This document shows positions 54,263-62,991 of a stretch of 64,000 nucleotides of DNA, in pieces. The notes under the pieces were generated by a model. It ran no database searches. It saw only the letters and a list, made by a program, of their open reading frames with translations, and had not been told where the DNA came from. The DNA is from an uncultured Litoreibacter sp. (lineage in GTDB: Bacteria > Pseudomonadota > Alphaproteobacteria > Rhodobacterales > Rhodobacteraceae). The position numbers and the translations under genes were made by a program. Positions within the stretch are counted from its first letter, which is position 1; every line of letters begins with the position of its first letter. The stretch lies in the NCBI GenBank assembly GCA_947494435.1, contig CANLUY010000001.1:1912001-1976000 (forward strand). The letters run 5' to 3'.

Positions 54263-55380
54263 TGTCTGACGCAACTTACACAAAAACCACCGTAGAGCGC
54301 TTGGAACCTTACATTGCGATCATCGGCCCTTTGGTCATGATCCTTGCCATTCTTATTTTCATGGGAATTGCGGAACCTGCCCGCTATTTCCGGCTGACCA
54401 ATATCAATCTGATCTTGCTGGATGCAGCACTTTATATGCCGATGGCGATGGCCATGACCTTCGTGATCACGCAGCGTGGCATTGACTTGTCTATCGGCTC
54501 AATCGCCGCTTTGTCCGCGATCATAATGGCCTTCCTCATCAAGCAATACGGGTTCTCCGTCTATGTCGCCGTGCCGATTGCAATCATGATCGGGGCGGTT
54601 CTGGGCCTTATCAACGGGTTAATCATCACTCGGTTCAATGTGCCCGATCTGATTGGCACGCTCGCGATGGACCTTGTCTATCGTGGCTTTGCCCTGGTGC
54701 TGGCCAAAGGATTGGTGCTGGCACGTTTCCCTGATTTCCTGACAGAAATCGGGCGCGGTCAAATTCCGGGGTTTGTCCCGATTCCGGTTGTGATCGGCAT
54801 TGCGACGATGATCGGAGGCTTTCTGCTCCTACGGCGGACATATTTCGGACGCTACACCATCGCAATTGGGTCCAATCCCGAAGCGGCAGAACTGACCGGC
54901 GTCGCTGTCGCACGTCACAAGGTTTACGCCTATGTGCTCTGCGGCGCAGCTGCGGCACTGGCTGGCGTCATGCTGACAGGCAAACTCAACGCCATTCAGG
55001 CAACGTCAGCGCCCTATTTCAACTTGCACGTCATCGCGGCTGTAGTCGTCGGCGGTACATCTCTCTTCGGTGGACGGGCGGCGATGCTGGGGTCGTTCTG
55101 TGGTGTCTTGTTGTTGTCCATGATGATCAACGCGCTCGTCACTTTGCGGATTGAGTTCTTTTGGCAATCCGTGGCCTCAGGCGTCGTGATCGTCAGTTCC
55201 GTGGCCTTGTACACTTGGATGCAAAAAAAGGACCGTGATGGGGCGGGGGGCTGGATGGCAGCCCTCGCAACACCAGAGGGACAAAAAACACTGCGCTTTT
55301 GCGCATTACTCATTGGGCTATTGATTGCGCTGCTTGCAATCGGTGGCCTGACGGCCGGAAGCGCTAATCCTAGCGGTTGA
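54262..55380 (+). CDS. CUT2-type sugar ABC transporter permease, second set
   Basis: The 372-residue permease has the segments MAMTFVITQRGIDLSIGSIAAL, GAVLGLINGLIITRFNVPDLIGTLAMDLV and the ATPase-contact loop SNPEAAELTGVAVARHK. An additional C-terminal hydrophobic helix (about residues 342-362) lies after a short charged stretch, making it longer than the first-set permease. It overlaps its ATPase gene by one base. Confidence 0.92.
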   Translation: MSDATYTKTTVERLEPYIAIIGPLVMILAILIFMGIAEPARYFRLTNINLILLDAALYMPMAMAMTFVITQRGIDLSIGSIAALSAIIMAFLIKQYGFSVYVAVPIAIMIGAVLGLINGLIITRFNVPDLIGTLAMDLVYRGFALVLAKGLVLARFPDFLTEIGRGQIPGFVPIPVVIGIATMIGGFLLLRRTYFGRYTIAIGSNPEAAELTGVAVARHKVYAYVLCGAAAALAGVMLTGKLNAIQATSAPYFNLHVIAAVVVGGTSLFGGRAAMLGSFCGVLLLSMMINALVTLRIEFFWQSVASGVVIVSSVALYTWMQKKDRDGAGGWMAALATPEGQKTLRFCALLIGLLIALLAIGGLTAGSANPSG

Positions 55381-55402
55381 CCGGATCAAGCGGAGTTGGC
55401 CG

Positions 55403-55424
55403 GGTCGGGGGTGCAGCTCCGACC
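55403..55424 (+). repeat. Hairpin between second permease and second binding protein
   Basis: GGTCGGGG pairs with CTCCGACC (one G-T wobble) around GTGCAG. An outer AGCGGAG (55389-55395) also matches CTCCGCT (55436-55442). No T-run follows, so this may be an mRNA processing or stability element. Confidence 0.5.
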
Positions 55425-55465
55425 ACGACCGATGGCTCCGCTCTCATGCAAAGGGAGGAACCAAG

Positions 55466-56611
55466 ATGAGACTTTTAGCAACAACGGGACTGGTCGCAAG
55501 TGTGACGCTGGCAGGTGCTGCATTTGCAGATGGGCACGCGAGTTTACCGCTGGTCGAATTGCCGGGCATTGAAGACCGCGACTATTGGGTGCCGGGTGAA
55601 GTGAACGCGGAAGGCAAACTTGAAGCACTGCAAGCAGTCGTCGGTAGTGACGCGGTTGCGTTCACAGGAACGCTGGAGAAGCCCGTTCAAATCGCACTGA
55701 TATATCCGTCAGCCGATACGTCTGATTTCTGGGCCCGCAACTACCTCGCGCTTACAAAGCGGCTGGACCAGTTGGGCATCAACTATGAAACCACGGAATT
55801 TGCTTCGCGTCAGATCGAACACTCACTGCAATCGACCTATGCCAACCAGGTGTCGCAAGATGCAGACCTTTATGACTATGTCATCTTCGGCCCGTCTGAG
55901 CTGGCTATTCAAGGCGACAACATCCAAAAGCTGGCAAGCAATGACGGTTTCGCGACATATGTCTGGGCTTTTCACACGCCACTGAAATATCTCGAGAAGC
56001 AGCCTGATGCTTGGTTTGACTTCTCGTCTGCGGCTGGTGCGCTGACCATGTGTGACTACATGCTTGGACGTTTGGGCAACGATGTCACTATGGCGATGAA
56101 CCGCGGTATTCCGGGCATCACCGACAATCAGCGTTCGGGTGACTTCAAAGCCTGCGTTGAAGAAAAAGGCAATTGGACCACCGTGTATGAGCATTACGGC
56201 GAATACCAAACGGAAGGTGGATTTGAAGGTACATCGCTGATTTTGCAGTCCTATCCAGAGGCCACGATCATCCACAACGCCAACACGGCGATGGCAATGG
56301 GCTCAGTTGAGGCGCAGGTCTCGATGGGCAAAGAGAAAGAAATTTTCTCAACCGGCTGGGGCGGTACTGGGCTTGAGCTTGATGCAATCCGGCGCGGTGA
56401 GCTTGACGCGACACCAATGCGGATGGGCGACGATGTCGGCGCGGCAACAGCCGAAGCCATCAAGGCCGATTTGGAAGGGCGCGCGGATGAGTTGCCGCTT
56501 GTCTTCCTTGGCCGGATCACGGTCGCGCATGACCAAATGAGCGCGGACGAGATTGACGGTTTGGAAAAAGAAGCCTTCCGTTTCTCTGGCGTCGGTGCCT
56601 TGAAACGCTAA
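55466..56611 (+). CDS. Sugar ABC transporter substrate-binding protein, second set
   Basis: The 381-residue protein has a signal peptide (residues 1-22) ending AFADGHA. A linker of about 50 residues precedes a periplasmic-binding fold starting IALIYPSADTSDFWARNYLAL. It has similarity in layout to TorT/LuxP-like sugar binders. GGGAGG precedes the ATG at 55466. It differs greatly from the first-set protein, so the two importers probably have different ligands. A terminator follows. Confidence 0.87.
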   Translation: MRLLATTGLVASVTLAGAAFADGHASLPLVELPGIEDRDYWVPGEVNAEGKLEALQAVVGSDAVAFTGTLEKPVQIALIYPSADTSDFWARNYLALTKRLDQLGINYETTEFASRQIEHSLQSTYANQVSQDADLYDYVIFGPSELAIQGDNIQKLASNDGFATYVWAFHTPLKYLEKQPDAWFDFSSAAGALTMCDYMLGRLGNDVTMAMNRGIPGITDNQRSGDFKACVEEKGNWTTVYEHYGEYQTEGGFEGTSLILQSYPEATIIHNANTAMAMGSVEAQVSMGKEKEIFSTGWGGTGLELDAIRRGELDATPMRMGDDVGAATAEAIKADLEGRADELPLVFLGRITVAHDQMSADEIDGLEKEAFRFSGVGALKR

Positions 56612-56617
56612 GCGATC

Positions 56618-56650
56618 AAGACGGCGCTATGCCAACCATGGCGCCGTCTT
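56618..56650 (+). terminator. Terminator after the second binding-protein gene
   Basis: AAGACGGCGC pairs perfectly with GCGCCGTCTT across a 13-base loop and is followed by CTTGTT. It ends the tandem ABC run just before the next LacI promoter. Confidence 0.75.
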
Positions 56651-56673
56651 CTTGTTATGGGTTGACCTTCCTT

Positions 56674-56687
56674 TGTGACCGGTAACA
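56674..56687. promoter_or_regulatory. LacI-type operator TGTGACCGGTAACA before the third LacI gene
   Basis: This 14-mer is nearly palindromic and identical to the sites in front of the CUT1 operon (57784-57819). It lies 10 bases before the LacI start and just after TTGACC at 56662-56667, consistent with autorepression. Confidence 0.75.
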
Positions 56688-56696
56688 CAGTAGGGC

Positions 56697-57746
56697 ATGT
56701 CTGACATGCACCCTCCCAAAGCCCCAAATCTTGTGACGATGCGCGACGTCGCCCGCGCGGCGGGTGTGTCTCGGATGACGGTGTCGAGGGCTCTGAAGAA
56801 GGACAGCCCCATCTCGAAAGAGACGCGGGACCGCATTCTAAAAATCGTGCGGGAGATGAATTATGTCCCCGATCAGATGGCGGGCAGCCTGACAACCAAA
56901 CGCTCAGGCTTCGTCGCGGTGCTGGTCCCGTCGTTGAATAACCTACACTTTGCCGAAACCGTTCAGGCCCTGACCGAAGAGCTTGAGAAGATCGACCAAC
57001 AGGTTCTGCTTGGCTACACCGACTATTCCGCGGCCCGCGAAGAACAATTGGTAGAAACCATGCTGCGTCGCAGGCCTGAGGCCATTGTCTTGTCCTATGA
57101 CGGGCATTCCCCTCGTACTGCCGCGCTTTTGGCGGATGCGAATGTGCCGGTGATTGAGCTTTGGGAGCGTCCCCAAGACCCGATTGGCTACACAATTGGA
57201 TTTTCGAACCGCAAGGCTGCCGCTGATATGACAACGGCTTTGATCGCGCGCGGATATCGCAACATCGCTTTCCTGAGTGAGGACGAGGATGACTGGACAC
57301 GCGGTGCGCAGCGCTTCAAGGGCTACGTTGATGCCATGACTGCGGCGGGCTTGTCAGCGCACCGCGTAATGAAGATCGGCAAGCCGCCTTTGTCAATCGA
57401 AGACGGTGCCGCTGCCGCTGGCCCAATGTTGACCGCGTTTCCAGATACGGATTGCATCTTCTGCGTCTCGGATGCCCCCGCATTTGGGGTTCTGTCAGCT
57501 ATCAAGTCGATGGGAAAATCGGTTCCAAACGACATCGGCGTCGCAGGCTTCGGGAACTTCGAAGTTTCACGATTTTCATCGCCCACCATTTCGACCGTTA
57601 CGGTTGATCCGAAGGTGATCGGGCGGGCATCTGGGCAATTGATCGCCAAATTATTCTCCCAATCGAATCCCGAACCAGAGATCGTCAAAAATTTGGATGT
57701 GACGGTCCAATTGAGCTTTCGCGAAAGTACGAAAAATACGAAGTAA
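56697..57746 (+). CDS. LacI-family regulator of the CUT1 sugar importer operon
   Basis: The 349-residue protein has the helix-turn-helix TMRDVARAAGVSRMTVSRALKKD (recognition residues Arg26, Met27), and an effector domain with FVAVLVPSLNNLHFAETVQAL and GFGNFEVSRFSSPTISTV. It shares the GntR/IdnR-like layout with the other two regulators of the region. An ATG at 56706 is an alternative start. Identical operators before itself and before the ATPase gene at 57839 indicate control of both. Confidence 0.92.
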   Translation: MSDMHPPKAPNLVTMRDVARAAGVSRMTVSRALKKDSPISKETRDRILKIVREMNYVPDQMAGSLTTKRSGFVAVLVPSLNNLHFAETVQALTEELEKIDQQVLLGYTDYSAAREEQLVETMLRRRPEAIVLSYDGHSPRTAALLADANVPVIELWERPQDPIGYTIGFSNRKAAADMTTALIARGYRNIAFLSEDEDDWTRGAQRFKGYVDAMTAAGLSAHRVMKIGKPPLSIEDGAAAAGPMLTAFPDTDCIFCVSDAPAFGVLSAIKSMGKSVPNDIGVAGFGNFEVSRFSSPTISTVTVDPKVIGRASGQLIAKLFSQSNPEPEIVKNLDVTVQLSFRESTKNTK

Positions 57747-57783
57747 CGGTATTTCAATGGTTTAGCCGAGTTTGTTTTTCTTG

Positions 57784-57819
57784 TGTTACCGGTCACAATT
57801 GTTAATGTGACCGGTAACA
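57784..57819. promoter_or_regulatory. Inverted pair of LacI-type operators before the CUT1 operon
   Basis: TGTTACCGGTCACA (57784-57797) and TGTGACCGGTAACA (57806-57819) are exact reverse complements, with a 22-base period or about two helical turns. The second ends 19 bases before the ATPase start. The arrangement puts two regulator dimers on one face of the DNA. Confidence 0.8.
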
Positions 57820-57838
57820 TTTATTCCAAGAGGGCAGT

Positions 57839-58927
57839 ATGCCAACAATCCATCTCGAAAATCTTGTGAAACGATATGGCGAGGTTGAGGTCCTGCACGG
57901 GATCGAGCTTGAGATGGCGGATAACGAATTCACAGTTCTTGTCGGACCATCAGGCTGCGGAAAATCGACGACACTGCGGATGATTGCGGGCCTTGAGGAC
58001 GTCTCAGACGGTGAGATCTATATCGGCGGAAAGCCGGTCAGTCATCTCGAACCGAAAGAGCGCGATCTTGCGATGGTATTTCAGGATTACGCTCTTTACC
58101 CACACATGAACGTTGCCAAAAACATGTCATTCGCCTTGCGTCTTCAAAAACGTCCGCAGGCGGAGATCGACAAGAAAGTACGCGACGTTGCGGCGACGTT
58201 GGGCCTCAGCGAATATCTTGATCGCAAGCCGGGTGAGTTGTCTGGCGGTCAGCGGCAGCGCGTCGCAATGGGCCGCGCGCTGACGCGTGACGCGGGTACG
58301 TTCCTGTTTGACGAGCCGCTTTCGAATTTGGACGCGAAATTACGCGGGCAGATGCGCGCTGAACTCGCCTTGATGAGCCAGCGTGTTCAGAAAAACATGA
58401 TCTACGTCACCCATGACCAGATCGAGGCGATGACACTGGCGGATCGGATTGTGGTCATGCATGGCGGATATATCCAGCAGCAAGGCACACCGGAAGAGCT
58501 GTTCAAGCGTCCAGTCAACAAGTTCGTCGCAGGCTTCTTAGGCATGCCACCTATGAACTTTCTGGAAGGTGAGATCGAAGAGCGCGCGGATGCTGTGTTC
58601 ATCAAAGGGGAAGGGTTCGACCTGCGCCTTGATGGCGAGCGCGCGGCCACCGCTAAAGCGCATCGTGCAAGGGAAGTCACGCTCGGTGTGCGCCCGTCTG
58701 ATCTTACCTATGACGCCAATGTCGCGGCCGACAGGTCGCTGACGCTCGACGTCATGGTTTCTGAATATGTCGGCGCGCAGTCGGTTCTGTTGTGCCAATG
58801 CGGCTCGGCCAAAGTGATGGTGGAGCTGAACTCTGAGACGCCCGTTGCCTTGGGTCAAACGCTGACATTTGCGGTGAATGCGAACGGGGTTCACCTGTTC
58901 GACCGCCAAAGCGAAGCCGCCCTTTAG
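57839..58927 (+). CDS. CUT1-type sugar ABC transporter ATPase (UgpC/MalK family)
   Basis: The 362-residue ATPase has Walker A GPSGCGKST, Q-loop VFQDYALYPHMNV, signature LSGGQRQRVAMGRAL, Walker B FLFDEPLSNLDA and switch His in YVTHDQIEA. The regulatory OB-fold tail (residues 240-362, ending HLFDRQSEAAL) marks the MalK/UgpC type. Being first in the operon, ahead of the binding protein and permeases, is unusual in order but clear in spacing (31 bases). Confidence 0.95.
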   Translation: MPTIHLENLVKRYGEVEVLHGIELEMADNEFTVLVGPSGCGKSTTLRMIAGLEDVSDGEIYIGGKPVSHLEPKERDLAMVFQDYALYPHMNVAKNMSFALRLQKRPQAEIDKKVRDVAATLGLSEYLDRKPGELSGGQRQRVAMGRALTRDAGTFLFDEPLSNLDAKLRGQMRAELALMSQRVQKNMIYVTHDQIEAMTLADRIVVMHGGYIQQQGTPEELFKRPVNKFVAGFLGMPPMNFLEGEIEERADAVFIKGEGFDLRLDGERAATAKAHRAREVTLGVRPSDLTYDANVAADRSLTLDVMVSEYVGAQSVLLCQCGSAKVMVELNSETPVALGQTLTFAVNANGVHLFDRQSEAAL

Positions 58928-58958
58928 CGGCTCAATCAAACATCACAGGGAGGAACTG

Positions 58959-60299
58959 ATGTATACTTTTATTAAATCAACCACGCTGGGCCTGACGGCT
59001 GCAGCTCTTATGGCAAGCACAGCCATTGCGGATGGTCATGGTGGGCCATATGCGCCGTATGCTGACACGACATTGATCGTGAACTTCCCGGCGCACCCAC
59101 ATTACAACGCCGTGATGAAAATCCTGCCGGAATTCACCAAAGAAACTGGCATCGAAGTTGAAGTTGATCAGCTTCCATACCTGAAAATGCGTGAGCGCCA
59201 GACATTGGAGCTGGCACAGGACGAAGGCGAATACGACCTGATCTCCTACGTTGTTTTCTCGAAAGCGGATTATGTCTTCGCGGACCAGCTTGAGAACCTT
59301 GCGAAATACTTCATGAACCCGAAACTGTCAGATCCAAGCTATGATGCAGAAGATCTGATTGACGGCTACGTCCAGAATATCGGCGTTGCAGGCGGTAAAA
59401 AAGGTTATTTGCCGGGCGCGACCGGATCGCTCTTCGGTATCCCCTTCGGGTCTGAGACATCCGTTCTGGCCTACCGCAAGGACATTTTCGAGAAGCACGG
59501 CATCGCCGAGCCAACCAATTATGACCAACTGCTCGACGCGGCGTGTAAAATTCCGGAAGTTGAGCCGGGTATGGGTGGAATGGCGTCTCGTGCGGCCTCT
59601 GGTCACCAAGCGTCCCATGCGTTCTTGCTGCACCTCGCGCCCCTTGGTGGCCGTGTGTTTGACGATAACTGGGAGCCGATCATCAACAATGAAGCAGGTG
59701 TTCAAGCTGCAAATGCTTTGAAAACCATTGTGGATTGTGGCCCCGAAGGCGCAATGAGCTTCGGTCCAGCCGAAGCGGCGAATGCTTTCGCAAACGGTGA
59801 CGCGGCGATGTTCATGGACTCCATCGCGTTCATGCCGGGCTTCGAAAACCCTGAGCGGTCCAAAGTTGTTGGTAAAGTCGGCTATGCCATGCACCCCGAA
59901 GGCGTGCGTCGTGGCAGCCAGACAGGTGGTTTTGGGATCGCTATTCCGAAAAACGCCGAGAACAAAGAAGCGGCATTCCTGCTGATGCAGTGGCTGACGT
60001 CGAAAAAGGGCGACCTGATGGTCGCGATGGAGGGCGGCAACCCGTCCCGTTTCTCTACCTATGAGAATGCCGAGCTGAACGCGAAGTACCCGTTCTCAGC
60101 GACATTTGGTGAGGCGCTGAAATTCGCTGATCCGGACTGGCGTCCAATCATCCCAACTTGGGGCAAGATCAACGCAGATATCGGCACAACCATGTCGAAA
60201 GTTCTGACCGAAGATCTCGACATCCAAGAAGCATTGAACGGTGTTGCCGAGCGCGCCCGTGCCGTGATGGATGAAGCTGGCTACTACACCTGGCAGTAA
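58959..60299 (+). CDS. CUT1-type sugar ABC transporter substrate-binding protein
   Basis: The 446-residue protein has a signal peptide (about residues 1-24) ending TAIADGHG and the large SBP family 1 fold, with EFTKETGIEVEVDQLPYLKMRERQ split over two strands, GIPFGSETSVLAYRKDIFEKHG and the hinge-region TGGFGIAIPKNAENKEAAF. It binds a sugar, oligosaccharide or polyol in the periplasm. A GGGAGGA site precedes the ATG at 58959. A hairpin separates it from the permease genes. Confidence 0.92.
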   Translation: MYTFIKSTTLGLTAAALMASTAIADGHGGPYAPYADTTLIVNFPAHPHYNAVMKILPEFTKETGIEVEVDQLPYLKMRERQTLELAQDEGEYDLISYVVFSKADYVFADQLENLAKYFMNPKLSDPSYDAEDLIDGYVQNIGVAGGKKGYLPGATGSLFGIPFGSETSVLAYRKDIFEKHGIAEPTNYDQLLDAACKIPEVEPGMGGMASRAASGHQASHAFLLHLAPLGGRVFDDNWEPIINNEAGVQAANALKTIVDCGPEGAMSFGPAEAANAFANGDAAMFMDSIAFMPGFENPERSKVVGKVGYAMHPEGVRRGSQTGGFGIAIPKNAENKEAAFLLMQWLTSKKGDLMVAMEGGNPSRFSTYENAELNAKYPFSATFGEALKFADPDWRPIIPTWGKINADIGTTMSKVLTEDLDIQEALNGVAERARAVMDEAGYYTWQ

Positions 60300-60310
60300 G
60301 ATCCTCCCTA

Positions 60311-60339
60311 TCTCGGGGCGGCGCAATGCCGCCCTGAGA
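60311..60339 (+). terminator. Hairpin between the CUT1 binding protein and permease genes
   Basis: TCTCGGGGCGGC pairs with GCCGCCCTGAGA (one G-T wobble) around GCAAT. No T-run follows. It resembles the hairpin after dctP and may allow higher expression of the binding protein than of the permeases. Confidence 0.65.
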
Positions 60340-60374
60340 CCCAGACGAATTTCCCAATCGAAAGGCTGCATCTG

Positions 60375-61286
60375 ATGCGCATCGCTCAGGCAAACCGCAT
60401 GACGCCGTATTTATTTATGGCACCGGCCGCGATCATCATGGCCATCGCGTTGATGTATCCGCTGGGCTACATGATGTGGGGCAGCTTGCGGGATTGGGAC
60501 CCGACGCAGACCATCGGCGAGGCCGAATTCGTGGGCCTGCGCAATTACGTGACGCTCTGGAATGATCCGAATTTCTGGGAAAGCCTCACAGTTACATTGA
60601 AGTTTGCCTTTTTCGTCGTGACATTCGAGATGGTCATTGGTGTAGGGCTCGCGCTGCTTCTTGACCGCGATATCCGCGGCATGTCGATCCTGCGCACACT
60701 CTTCATTCTACCGATGATGATCGCCCCCGTCGTGGTTGGTTTGATGTGGCGCTACATGTACCACCCGACCATCGGGACCTTTAACCGCTTCCTTGAAAGC
60801 ATCGGGCTGGAGCGCGTCGATTGGCTTGGCAACCATGCTCTGATGTCGATCATCATTGCCGATATCTGGCAATGGACCCCGTTCATCTTCATCCTTGCCT
60901 TGGCCGCGCTGCAATCCTTGCCCCGCTCCGCACTCGAAGCCGCGCGCATTGATGGCGCGACGGGCTGGCAGCAGATCATTCACATCAAACTGCCTTTGAT
61001 GATGCCGGTTCTGATCGTCACCGCGCTGTTGCGTTTGATTGACGCGTTCAAAGTGCTTGAGGTGATCCTTGTGATGACCGAAGGCGGGCCGGGTCTCAGC
61101 ACAGAAATCCTCGCCCTTCGGATCAGCCGGACAGCGACGGAGTTCCGCGAGCTTGGCGTCGCGGCAGCGATGTCGAACTATCTGTTGATCCTGCTTTTGC
61201 TGCTCACCGTCGCCATGTTCGCGTTCAACCGCTGGCAGGAAATTCGTGCCGCCCGACAGAAAATGGCTGTGGAGGAGGAAGAATAA
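60375..61286 (+). CDS. CUT1-type sugar ABC permease (MalF/UgpA family)
   Basis: The 303-residue permease has six predicted membrane helices and the EAA motif ALEAARIDGATGWQQIIHIKLPLM. The N-terminal helix PYLFMAPAAIIMAIALMYPLG is typical of the family. It overlaps the second permease gene by one base (TAATG) and forms a heterodimer with it. Confidence 0.93.
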   Translation: MRIAQANRMTPYLFMAPAAIIMAIALMYPLGYMMWGSLRDWDPTQTIGEAEFVGLRNYVTLWNDPNFWESLTVTLKFAFFVVTFEMVIGVGLALLLDRDIRGMSILRTLFILPMMIAPVVVGLMWRYMYHPTIGTFNRFLESIGLERVDWLGNHALMSIIIADIWQWTPFIFILALAALQSLPRSALEAARIDGATGWQQIIHIKLPLMMPVLIVTALLRLIDAFKVLEVILVMTEGGPGLSTEILALRISRTATEFRELGVAAAMSNYLLILLLLLTVAMFAFNRWQEIRAARQKMAVEEEE

Positions 61287-62221
61287 TGTCGACCGTTCGC
61301 CAAAAACAAAACCCCGCCTTCTATGCCCTGATTGCTGTTCTGGTTTTCATGTCCATCGGCCCCGTCGTGCTGATGTTCGCAAACTCTTTCAAGCTGGATG
61401 TCGATATCATCTCCGGGACCAGTGGCATGATCTTCCTGCCGACGATCCGCAATTACGAGCAAGCGCTCTGTGACGTCCTTTGGTACGAGCCGGACCATCT
61501 GGATTTCTGTTCTCTCAAATTCGGCGGAGCGTTCATCAACTCCCTCATCATTGCCTTGATTTCAACGGTGCTCACCCTTGTGATCGGCTGTATGGCGGCC
61601 TACGCGCTCGTGCGGTTCCGTTTCATGGGGCGCGACACCGTTTCTTTGAGCACGTTGATGGTGCGCATGGTGCCGCCAGCTGTGCTTTTGGTTCCTGTTT
61701 TCGGTCTTTGGAACAACGAGTTCTGCATCGGTAAAACAACCCTCGTTGGGGGCTGGATACGTGACATGTTCGGTGGTCGTGGCGATGTCTGTCTTGCAGG
61801 CACACATTCGGGGATCATCCTGATCTATGTTGCGATGAACCTTCCTTTTGTGATCTGGATTTTGCAGAGCTTTATTGTGCAAGTCCCGCGCTCCCTTGAG
61901 GAAGCCGCTCGCGTGGATGGGGCAGGGCCGTTTCAGGTCTTCTTCAAAATCGTTTTGCCCCTAATCAAACCAGGTCTGGCAGCGGCAGCAATCTTCACCT
62001 TCCGCATTGCGTGGAATGAATATCTCCTCGCCTCCGCACTTAGCGATCGCGACACCAAAACTGTGCCGATCCTGATCGTGAACAACATGTCCGAGTTCAA
62101 TGTAGAGTGGGGCGTGATCATGGCCACGGGCATGTTGCTCGCCATCCCGCCGATCATTTTCACCCTGCTGGCAAGCCGCCAGATCATTACTGGCATGACC
62201 GCTGGAGCGGTCAAAGGCTGA
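61286..62221 (+). CDS. CUT1-type sugar ABC permease (MalG/UgpE family) with Cys-bearing loops
   Basis: The 311-residue permease has the EAA motif SLEEAARVDGAGPFQVFFKIVLPL and the segment LSTLMVRMVPPAVLLVPVF. Unusually, two presumed periplasmic loops are enlarged and carry cysteines: one in the first loop (EQALCDVLW and HLDFCSLKF) and one in a later loop (NNEFCIGKT and GDVCLAGT). These might form disulfides. It overlaps the cytochrome b561-like gene by one base (TGATG). Confidence 0.92.
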   Translation: MSTVRQKQNPAFYALIAVLVFMSIGPVVLMFANSFKLDVDIISGTSGMIFLPTIRNYEQALCDVLWYEPDHLDFCSLKFGGAFINSLIIALISTVLTLVIGCMAAYALVRFRFMGRDTVSLSTLMVRMVPPAVLLVPVFGLWNNEFCIGKTTLVGGWIRDMFGGRGDVCLAGTHSGIILIYVAMNLPFVIWILQSFIVQVPRSLEEAARVDGAGPFQVFFKIVLPLIKPGLAAAAIFTFRIAWNEYLLASALSDRDTKTVPILIVNNMSEFNVEWGVIMATGMLLAIPPIIFTLLASRQIITGMTAGAVKG

Positions 62222-62991
62222 TGTGGGAGTGGCTCCTGTCACCCATTGATGCGACCCGCGCGCATGAGGTTGGGGCCTATATTTCTTGGCACGGACGGTT
62301 GATGGTCTTGGCATGGGGCGTGCTCGCACCGATGGCCGTTCTAATCGCGCGATACTTCAAAATTCTACCGGGTCAGGACTGGCCCAAACAGCGAGACAGC
62401 CAAGTTTGGTGGCGCAGCCATTGGATCGGGCAATCCGTCGTTGTGGCATTGTCCTTCGGAGCCCTAGCACTGGTGATGCCAGCGAATTTCACAAATCTCG
62501 GTTGGCACGGGATCATGGGGTACGGCTTGTTGATGATCGTGATCATTCAGGTTCTGCTTGGCGTGTTTCGCGGTTCCAAAGGTGGCCCGACCGCGCTTGA
62601 CAAGGATGGCACAACGCACGGGCATCACTACGACATGACGCCGTGGCGACTGATGTTTGAGGCCGTACACAAGACGTTGGGATACGGCGCGCTTGCGCTC
62701 GGGATGGCGACGATCCTCTTTGGCATGTGGAAGGCAAATGCGCCGGTTTGGATGTGGCTTGTGATCGGTTCTTGGTGGATTGCGCTGATTGCCCTGTTTA
62801 TGCTTTTGCAAAAGCGTGGGATGGCGGTTGATACATACCAAGCGATTTGGGGTCACGACCCCGCGCACCCGGGCAATCAGCGTCCGCCGCCCGGATGGGG
62901 GGTGCGCAGACCCGGCGACAAACAAGAAGAGGTGACAGATGTTCGGAGTGATCGAGGGGACAGGGTTCGAGGTCATCGACCCCAGCTTTGA
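62221..62991 (+). CDS. Cytochrome b561-like membrane protein
   Basis: The 256-residue protein has four to five membrane helices with histidines placed as in b561 domains: SWHGRLMVL, SHWIGQSVVVAL, GWHGIMGYGLLM and HKTLGYGALALG, likely ligands for two hemes. The tail after about residue 215 is hydrophilic and Pro/Gly-rich, and its last 53 bases overlap the next gene. It may carry electrons for an oxidation of sugar or lactone in the periplasm; the coupling to the transporter operon supports a link to the imported compound. Confidence 0.85.
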   Translation: MWEWLLSPIDATRAHEVGAYISWHGRLMVLAWGVLAPMAVLIARYFKILPGQDWPKQRDSQVWWRSHWIGQSVVVALSFGALALVMPANFTNLGWHGIMGYGLLMIVIIQVLLGVFRGSKGGPTALDKDGTTHGHHYDMTPWRLMFEAVHKTLGYGALALGMATILFGMWKANAPVWMWLVIGSWWIALIALFMLLQKRGMAVDTYQAIWGHDPAHPGNQRPPPGWGVRRPGDKQEEVTDVRSDRGDRVRGHRPQL

